A DNA stretch of 64,000 nucleotides from Deroplatys truncata. Its lineage: Eukaryota; Arthropoda; Insecta; Mantodea; Mantidae. Below are positions 56,250 to 64,000 of this stretch, in pieces. Under the pieces are notes generated by a model. The model was given only the letters and a program-made list of their open reading frames with translations, made no database searches and had not been told where the DNA came from. Every line of letters begins with the position of its first letter. Positions within the stretch are counted from its first letter, which is position 1. The translations under genes were made by a program, and so were the position numbers. The stretch lies in NCBI GenBank assembly GCA_030765065.1, contig CM060987.1, positions 76,270,557 to 76,334,556 on the forward strand, read 5' to 3'.

Positions 56250-59051
56250 ACGTATTCTCTGAGGTAGATTGTGGTAATACAGTACCTTCTGCTCTAATTG
56301 GCAAAAATAAAATATCTACACACTTTAATTGTTACCGTCTGAATACAAACACTGGGAATTGTGAAAACCAATATGAATCACCGTATATTCAAACTTCTAT
56401 AGCAGGAAAGGAAGTAAATGTCGCAATAAATTCAGGATCATCAAGCTCTATTTGCTCAAAGAAATTTTAAAAACAACTGTTAAATGAAGGCATAAAGCTT
56501 ATGTCAGCGCCAATAAATAATCTTGTATGTAGGGTAGCCATAGGTACAATGTCCCAAACTATTAAACATCAAACAATGATACCTATACAAAAAGCAGATA
56601 TTACATTAGAGGTCATGTTTTTAATAGTTCCAAACTTAATATGCGAAGTTATAATTGGATGTGATGTATTAATAGAGTTCTCTGCGATAGTTGATTTTAA
56701 GAAGGATATACATATTAAATAAAGAAGAAAAGAATATTTACGTCTTTTTATAAAAAGTATGCAGAGTGCAAAGAATGGAACAAGAAAATGCAGTATATGA
56801 AGAAGAATGCTTCATACGAATTGTAAATGTTCAAGCAAGCAGGGAAAATAATGAAATGTTATTGACTCTTAACTTCGAAGAACAGAAAACTGACCTTACC
56901 AAGGGGAATCCTTATACAGAGAAACCGATGGTAGAAGAAAATGTGTTGGAGCAGTAGAAAATAGCCATGTAACAGATAGAAGACGGAAAATACACACAGA
57001 TACACTAGTGACAAATACAATACTAACGGACCGTGAAAAGGTAATGATGAAGAAAGTACTAGAGGACAATAAACATGTATTCAATGAAATTCCAGAATAG
57101 TGTACATCATATATTCACACATTCACGGTAGAAAATGTACCAACATTCAGAAGAAAATATAATAACCTACAAGTAAACCTAATTAATAGCTAGTATGCTG
57201 GAAAATAACATCATTGAGCTTAGCAGTTCACAATATAAAAATAGTGTTTGTTGGACGGAAAAGAAACATAATATTTAAGAATCACTATAGATGGAAGATA
57301 TTTAAATAAGTTCATGCTACCAGACCACTTTCAAAATGAAAGTATACAACAAACAATGGCAAAGTTATCACGTGGCAAATATATTTCTTCTATAGATCTT
57401 ACAGCTTCAATTTGGCAAGTCGAACTAAATCCAAAAGTACGTGATTATACAGCTTTTCAAGTTCTTGGATTACAGTTTAGGTATTGCGTAAAACCATATG
57501 GATTAAAAAAATAGTGCTAGTGGATTCCTGAGAGCAATACATAGTATCTTTGGTGACACAGCAGATGATTTCTTAATCAGATACATTGATGATTTTCTAA
57601 TAAGAAGTCAAACCTTTGAGTGTACCTGAAATTAAATTCTTGGGATATGTAATTAATGAAGTAGACATTCGATCAGATGAAGAAAGAATAGAAGCCATAT
57701 TAAAAATACCACCACCTAAAATATTCGACAGCTACGACGCTTATTTGGAATTATGAAAGTAAATTTTTACCAAGATATGCTATAGAAGTAGAACCTTTAA
57801 GACAACTGTTAAAGAAAACAAATAAATGGAAGTGGACAGAAGAGCTACAAAACTGTTTGGAAAATGTAAGAAAGTTGTTTGCCAATGCAATACTGCTGGA
57901 ACGTCCAAGAGATGAATTAGATTATGAATTGTATGTGGATGCATCTTGTCAAGGATATGCGGGAATAATAGGGAAACGAGAACATGATTACACATTTCAT
58001 GTAATAAATACTGCTTCATGTGTCCTAACCTATGCTGAAAGAAATGCATCAGTAACAATGTTAGAAATTGGAGCACTTTATTTTTCATTACCTAAATTTA
58101 AGACGTATATATTTCAGAAAAAAGTGAAAATATATCAGATCATATTAGCTTGACTTTTATTCAGAACTATAGGTTATATAGTGGCGAATTCGCTAGAATG
58201 ATTCTCGCTATAATGGAATTTGATGTAGAAATTATACATATTCCAGGCAAACAAAATACATTCAGTGATTTAATTTCAAGAATCAACCACAACAAACAAT
58301 TTCCTGAAGGCTGTTCTAGACAACAATATGATATTAAAGCGCTTACGATAGATATTCCAATGAAGAAAGAATTAATGAATCAATTTAAAAATATTAAAGA
58401 AGAGCAAGGTAAGGGCATTAAACTAGCAAGATTGAAAGAAAAAGCTCCGAAGATAGAAGAGGCAAAGAACAGTACAATCGCTGTTAAAAATGGTATATTT
58501 TATAAGAAGCATGGAAAGGAGATAAAGAGGTGAAGAACATATATTCCAACAAGTATGGAATTAGAAGTGATAGAACAATTTCATCTAGGATTAATACATG
58601 CAGGTACAGTGAAGACAACCCTAACTATTTTGGAGAATTTATATATCTATAAACTAGGACATAAAGTAAGGAAATACATATCATCTTGCAACCTTTGTCA
58701 AAAAGCAAAAGAAATTAATGTGGCTTACGAATATACAACGAACTCAGTACTTAGAGATAAACCAAGATGTTTGTTAAGTTTAGATTTACATGGTCCAGTG
58801 CCTGTAAGTACATTTGGGTACAAATTTTTATTTGTATGCACCATAATGAATTTCAGTAAATATGTACGAATATATGCACTCAAGAATGCAACCAGCACAG
58901 CATGTTTAAACAAATTAACAAAATCATATTTCCCAGAAGAAGGAATAGTTCAGGCCATACTTTGTGATAATGCATCAGTGTTTACCAGTTATAAATTTAT
59001 GAATGGAATCAAACAGTACTTCTCGTCAAGATATAGACCTAATGCCAATCC

Positions 59052-59096
<45 letters not shown>

Positions 59097-59650
59097 AAGG
59101 GATTTCAAATTATCTACGTGTAGTGTGTCATAACAAGCAGAGCAGTTGGTACTCATATATAAATATTATTCAAAACCTACTTAATCAATCCGTAAATACA
59201 GTAACAGGATTTAAACCAATAGAACTTCACCATGGAAAATTATACAATACTTTAGGCCGTAATGTAGCAGAAGTTATTGAAGACCAATAAGCTAAATTGC
59301 CAGAAAAAGAGGAAATTTTTAAATTACCATTTTTAAAAATACAAGCAAAGGCCCTGAAGAGAAAACAAAAACATGAAGAAAGAAAAAGAAGAATTTGGAA
59401 AATAAAGATAGGAGATCAAGGGCTAGTGAAGAATAAGAGGTTGTCAAATAAACTTCGTAAGGAATATTGGAGATTGTTTCTTAGATATCATGGTCCTTAT
59501 GAAATAGTAAATATATTTGGAACAGATACATACGAACTAAAGAAAAATAAAACAAATAAAGTAATTGGAAGATTCCACAAACAGATATTGAAACCGTACA
59601 AATGTAAACAGTCTGTGGCACAACAAGAAACAGGAAAAGAAAATTAAGTA
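56250..59650 (+). pseudogene. pol region of the Ty3/gypsy element (PR-RT-RH-IN)
   Basis: The parts, in order, are an aspartic protease region (about 56390-56720), reverse transcriptase (about 57100-57730, with a YIDDF-type motif), RNase H (about 57780-58230, with LYVDAS), and integrase with an HHCC-type zinc region (about 58550-58720) and core (about 58740-59050) followed by a basic C-terminal part (about 59290-59640). The order RT-RH-IN identifies Ty3/gypsy rather than Ty1/copia. The region is broken in several places. Confidence 0.85.
59057..59091. repeat. (GA)n simple repeat
   Basis: About 17 GA units. It lies within the retrotransposon. Confidence 0.95.
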
Positions 59651-60297
59651 TCTGGAACATAAAAGAGGAAAGCAATGTAACTCAAAATTTATAATAATTA
59701 TAACCTTACAAAGTATTAAGAAATGAGTATTTAATAACTACAGTATAATATGCACAAAATCACTTAAATAATGCAAGGTACTATTAAAATATTTTTACTA
59801 AATGTAACCAATTGTCAATATAACAAAAGAGAGTATAGATAAAAAGATGCAATAGAAGAAAATCCATTGTTAGTGAGAAAAACATAAGAAATCTGAATAG
59901 CAGCTACATTTATAATGTATAAGATATAAATTGTTAGAAATATAAATATGTTTAAGAAATAAGTTGTAAATAAGGAATAACATGTATTAATATGCCTAAT
60001 TAAGTATTAAATGTCTAGCAAATAGAATACTTAATAGTGGCTGTGTTAGTGAATAAACTATTTTACTCAGGTCATTGAACACCAGATTGTTGACCTTAAA
60101 AGTGTCAAACATGTGGCAGACCAGAGATAAACTATTCTGCTACGCGAGTGTAGTGAAAACCAATGAGTGTTACATAAATAGTGACAATGAGAAATATCAC
60201 TGTTATAATAAAAAGGTTATGTTTCTTTCTTTCAGAAGACTTTCAGAAAACAATTAAGAGACAAAACAAAAAGAACATAATTTTTAAAATATTTCTA

Positions 60298-60308
60298 AAA
60301 GGGGACAT
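60298..60308 (+). promoter_or_regulatory. polypurine tract
   Basis: AAAAGGGGACA stands just upstream of the 3' LTR start at 60311, the position where the plus-strand DNA primer of LTR retrotransposons is expected. Confidence 0.7.
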
Positions 60309-60310
60309 TT

Positions 60311-61261
60311 TGAGGCAGTATTTTTAACACTTAAATGATGTCTAATTATGTAATATAAAAAATAATAACAGCCCGCCCTAAAGCAATATATGTGTAATAT
60401 ACTATATAAAGTGTATGTAACAGTCATTATATTATGTTTATATTATTATGTACATGTATAGATAATAATGTTATGTGAATATATTACGTAATTTTAACAA
60501 AGTAGGAGCTGTGCGAATAGAAGCAGGATGCTTACCGTAGCAAACGGAATTATAAAGTAAAAGCCGAAAGTTGCTAACAATGAGGTAACCATGAGACAAC
60601 AATAAATTAGAATGTTTACAAATGCTACTAGTAATTCTTGGAACAATAATATAATATTTAAAACAGTTTATAAATAGCCAATCAAAAACTAGAAAAAGCT
60701 TAAGTTAAATAAAAGTATTCTATTGGAGTAGGCTTAGCCAATCAAAGACTCGAAACGGAGGAAATGTGCAAACTCAGGCGACAGACGCTATTAGATTGCG
60801 TACCCGATCGGTACGGTACAGGTTCAATCTGAGACATGAAAAGTTATTGCGATGAGAAGAATATAAATTTTACGTGTTAAAAAGTGAATTTAACAATAAA
60901 CTCACAGATCTATAGTAGGATATATCAGTGAAGTGTTATTTAATCGTGTGAAGGATTAACAAAACAAAGTACAATACAATTTTAATTTGAGAAAGCCTCT
61001 TTCTTTAGCCACACCAGCCCTGCTAAGAGATACGTGTTCTGAAAATTACTATTGACACGGCGAGGCATACATATATAATATTTAAATAAACATTAAAATT
61101 ACAAAGTTGATTTTTAAACGTTGGGGCGAAGGCCACCGGAAAGTTTGTATCGTACGTTTGGCGAACACTCCAAGAAACATATCTCCCACAATACGTGGTG
61201 CAAACAACAATAAAACTACTGCAAGTTTGGCTCTCATACGTGGGGCAAATACACATCCTCA
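60311..61261 (+). repeat. 3' LTR
   Basis: It starts TGAGGCAGTATTTTTAAC and ends ACACATCCTCA. It is collinear with the 5' LTR. It carries a short extra stretch near 60437-60450 and lacks one of the two GTGGGG.GAAGGCCACCGG repeats of its partner. Confidence 0.88.
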
Positions 61262-62513
61262 GTATTCCTTTTTTAGGCAACTACTAAAAACACCTTTTTG
61301 GCGGTGGCATATTATTAATTTCAAGTGTTTTAGCACTCGCGGTTTCCAAAAGTTCGCTGTATTTTATTATTTCACAAATGCAGAACACTGTACTGTCTTA
61401 TACCAAAATCACAACTGTAATGAATTTGTTTTGACCCAAGCATATGCGTTTACAGTTTTCGTTATTGTTGGCGGCATTCACATTAAACACGAGTGTTTAC
61501 GATTTGTTTGTTGTAAGTGCAGACCGGCACAGTTCAATTGTCGTCCGCAATTACTGTTCTTTTCCAAGCGAAGTCCCCACACCGCTTCAGGTGTATATGA
61601 ATTGCATACCCATATTATAAACTTCTCTTTGCTTTGTCAGTTGTTAGTATCTTTAAATTTTTCATCAAACTGATGCAAAACAGGCCATTTTGAATTTTTG
61701 AGAACCATAGTTATGGCGGTAAGTCATTGCCACAACTGCAATAATTTTGGCGCCCCGTACCTTAAAAAAGAGGGAACAGAGACTAAAAAAATAGGATTTA
61801 AAAAATAAAGGCACTGCCCCGGCTAATACAGCACCTTCCTTATGCAGATTTAACGCTGCAGTGGTTCTCTCAAGAACCTTCTGCACGTGAACCAGATCGC
61901 CACATTATCCCTTTCTTTTTCAAAATATTCTCTAACGGAACATGCAAGCTCCCTAGTTTGGCTTGATAGTTACACCTTTCTTTAACACGTGCGCCTTGCG
62001 TTTACCACGACGAGTTCTAAGAATTAATTGTTAATAGTTAATTGTTTCTAGGTGAGAATAAGGCCAATGTTCGCGAGATATAAAAGACAGTAAAGTTATG
62101 AACATGATATAACACTTAGAATGATTAAATCCTTACGGAATCACTGTGTAACTACCGAACACTTCGCTAAATGAAATGCTTGCAAACAAAGAATCAGATC
62201 AGTACATGCATGTAAAAAACGGGCATAAATTTCCACTGAACCCGTAGCTGTTGCAACCTCGATGACGTCATGCCACTGACGGTAATGCATTCTTATTACC
62301 TGATTGATCAGCGACCTCACGAACCCCTGCGAGCTGTGTCACACCTCCCATGTGCCAATCACAAGGTAGTTTCTCACTGACTATAAAATATTGTTTTGTC
62401 GGCAAACGCAAACTCTCAACAATCAATGAATAAAAATTGCAGACACAGAATCGCGGCCGTGTGCAGTCGGTCGTGGAAAAAGAATAATCAGCTTCGACAA
62501 CCAACTGACAAAA
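61262..62513. other. flanking DNA without recognisable genes
   Basis: It contains a 60-80 codon minus-strand frame at 62268-62504 with no known motif and no repeat shared with other parts. The long plus frame that crosses the LTR end at 61107-61673 has no recognisable domain. Confidence 0.45.
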
Positions 62514-62528
62514 TATCCGCTAATACGC

Positions 62529-62880
62529 ATTCTTCATTCTCTGTTTAACCTCCTCTTATGTAGGACTTACATCCCCAGGACTTACAGGCAGGTGCCTAGG
62601 GTCAGAGGCCCGTCGAGAAGCAGACACTCATGGATCAGACAGAACATCCAGGATGGGTGATCAGCCCGATGCCTGGTATGGGAGGAAGGAAGTAGATGAA
62701 ACGAAATGATGATGAAATGGATGAAAGGAAAGGTGATGATGGAGCAGTTGGTGGAATGAATGGCGGGGGAAACCGGAGAACCCGGAGAAAACCCGACCAG
62801 ACGCCGGTTTGTACACCACAAGTCCCATATGCGGGACCCTGGGATTGAACCCGGGCCGCCTCGGTGAGACCCGGGCCGCC
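62529..62880 (-). repeat. SINE family S2, copy 2 (reverse), with 15-bp target duplication
   Basis: The reverse complement matches the SINE at 42257: GGGTTCAATCCCAGGGTCC, GGGTTTTCTCCGGGTTCTCC, CATCATCACCTTTCCTTTCA, CAGGCATCGGGCTGATCACC, GTTCTGTCTGATCCATGAGT and ATAAGAGGAGGTTAAACA. It is flanked by exact copies of TATCCGCTAATACGC (62514-62528 and 62881-62895). The head side has a small duplication (GACCCGGGCCGCC repeated). The perfect target duplication suggests a fairly recent insertion. Confidence 0.93.
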
Positions 62881-62895
62881 TATCCGCTAATACGC

Positions 62896-63072
62896 TTAAA
62901 TATTAACATTTTATGAAGTTAAACAAAGCACTTTCACAAGACAAGAGTTAAAATACATTATATTGCTATTATATCCGAAAACCTGGACATTCGACTAGTC
63001 TTTTTCGGACACCCTGGCGAGAAGTAGAAAATTCGGGACAATTCCGCTTATCCGGGGTTCTGGTACCCCTAT
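62896..63072. repeat. possible pogo/Tigger-like end
   Basis: The reverse complement begins near CAGAACCCCGGATAAGCGGA and continues with ATTGTCCCGAATTTTC and GGGTGTCCGAAAAAGAC. Pogo/Tigger elements often start CAG..(N)CCCCGGATAAGCGGA-like. A partner end was not located, so this may be a MITE or a truncated end with SINE S2 inserted beside it. Confidence 0.35.
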
Positions 63073-63121
63073 ACATGTATATGCGTGAAATATTTGATAC
63101 TTGGATAAGGAATTTCTTAAG

Positions 63122-63240
63122 ATTGCCGGCCCTCGTAGCCGTGGTCGCTGGAGTGGTCGCTCTGGCGCTCCGCCAAGCTGAGGCTCGCGGGTTCGAGTTC
63201 CGCTAAGGACATGGGTATTTGTGTGTGTATGTGTGTTGCG
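63122..63240 (+). repeat. tRNA-headed SINE fragment
   Basis: GCCGGCCCTCGTAGCCGTGG, TCGCTGGAGTGGTCGCTCTG (A-box region) and CTCGCGGGTTCGAGTTCCGC (B box) form a tRNA-like head. It is followed by ACATGGGTATTTG and a TGTGTGTATGTGTGT run. The body then fades. Confidence 0.6.
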
Positions 63241-64000
63241 GAAATAAGCGGTATGAAAATAGTAAAACACAATAGCATAAACTGGGTACAACAAGGGAAC
63301 GTTTAACAAAAAAAAAAAGTTTTAAAATCTGCTCGGCTCTGCGCACAAAGAACGCCTTGATTTTCTTGCTAAGGTAAGTTTCCGGTTACAGCAGGTGAAC
63401 CATAGAATCGCAAACGTTGCTGTTTCTCCGCTGCAGCTATGACGGGACAGAACCATCACAACGAGTAGTTCTAGTTTAGATAACGAGGCTTCGAATCGAG
63501 GTTGCATTTGCATATTCCCGAACCGAGGCTAAAGACTAAATCTACGCTAGCTGCAAGAAATATTAGAATGGAGTATATGCGTAATTCACTGCAAATTGGT
63601 GGGAGGCAATACATAAGCTTCTTGTTTTACATTTATTTCAGTTTTATTAATATTATAAGCTGAATCGAACCATAATCTAACTCAGGGCACTGGCCAAAAC
63701 GCTGTTTAAGTATGCGTAAACTTCTATTTCAAACGGTTGCTGTGTCCTGTAATTATTATTTGCGGTCGTGCTTGTCTCTTGGGAGACCGCAGTTCGATTC
63801 CACACCGGATACTAGCATTTTAGTCTAGCTTATTAAGCGTTAAATTACCAACCTGATTGGAGAGTATAATTACGCTTTTTATTTTAAATATATTGCCATT
63901 AATTCAGACTTTTAAGCCATCTCAGGTCCACCGACATGCTCCTGGAAATGCCAGATTTACCTGGGCACTCCATTAGATAACTTCACAAAATGAAACAGTA
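63241..64000. other. no recognisable gene; one isolated B-box-like string
   Basis: CAGTTCGATTCCACACCGGA at about 63790-63809 looks like the B-box part of a tRNA-derived SINE, without a clear A box. A poly(A) run of 12 lies at about 63308-63319. Otherwise AT-rich. Confidence 0.4.

Larger units (their letters stand above)
52873..61261 (+). mobile_element. Ty3/gypsy LTR retrotransposon, 8.4 kb, both LTRs, broken
   Basis: Two LTRs of about 0.96 kb, each starting TGAGG and ending CCTCA, enclose a primer binding site, gag, protease, reverse transcriptase, RNase H, integrase and a polypurine tract in standard Ty3/gypsy order. There is no envelope-like frame between integrase and the 3' LTR (about 650 bp of non-coding sequence there). 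The reading frames carry about ten or more breaks, so it is inactive. The LTRs are roughly 90% alike by eye, with a few short indels, suggesting an insertion several million years old under common insect rates. A matching target duplication is not obvious. Confidence 0.9.

Noticed and set aside
61107-61673. 188-codon frame as a gene
   Set aside because: It starts inside the 3' LTR and crosses the LTR border; no recognisable motif and a composition like the surrounding sequence.

Overview
This window reads as intergenic or deep-intronic DNA from a large, AT-rich, repeat-laden animal genome, most likely an arthropod and probably an insect. The evidence is indirect: transposases of the DUF4817 type common in insects, mariner, piggyBac, hAT and THAP/P-like DNA transposons, several tRNA-headed SINE families, non-LTR retrotransposons and Ty3/gypsy elements. 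I found no host gene I can defend, no rRNA, no convincing functional tRNA and no CRISPR. The species cannot be named from the sequence alone.

Layout. 1-3.1 kb: AT-rich DNA with almost nothing recognisable. 3.1-9.8 kb: a pile of DNA transposons nearly end to end: a SINE, a 1.2 kb mariner with matching inverted ends, a 1.8 kb DUF4817-type element with roughly 200 bp inverted ends, a 0.3 kb palindromic MITE, a GC-rich block, a (TA)n tract, a second DUF4817-type element and a hAT remnant. 10.3-13.7 kb: an old, heavily eroded Ty3/gypsy copy carrying three SINEs of one family. 15.4-19.9 kb: two LINE fossils on the minus strand, one with a SINE inserted. 20.1-33.9 kb: three solo LTRs of one family (two with exact 4-bp target duplications), a THAP/P-like fossil directly beside the first, and a 5.5 kb piggyBac-type element bounded by TTAA that contains other repeats. 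35.9-38.3 kb: mostly unique DNA with one unexplained ORF.

38.3-51.4 kb: a mosaic of a roughly 0.9 kb repeat family. Its ends carry short inverted motifs, a hairpin and a TG/CTG-rich microsatellite, and it is locally tandem. The block is broken up by SINEs, a 5'-truncated LINE and a third DUF4817 transposase. 51.6-52.4 kb: another DDE transposase fossil. 52.9-61.3 kb: a Ty3/gypsy element of 8.4 kb with both LTRs, a Lys-type primer binding site, a polypurine tract, gag and pol regions and no envelope gene; it is broken. 61.3-64.0 kb: flank with one SINE showing a 15-bp target duplication and a possible pogo-like end.

The 'genes' do not work together as a system; each is a separate selfish element or its remains, and the useful information is the nesting order. 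The observation most worth follow-up is the 0.9 kb repeat, whose architecture resembles Helentron-associated (HINE-like) elements. Identifications come from reading translated motifs by eye; no database search was possible, and element borders are approximate unless terminal repeats or target duplications are quoted.
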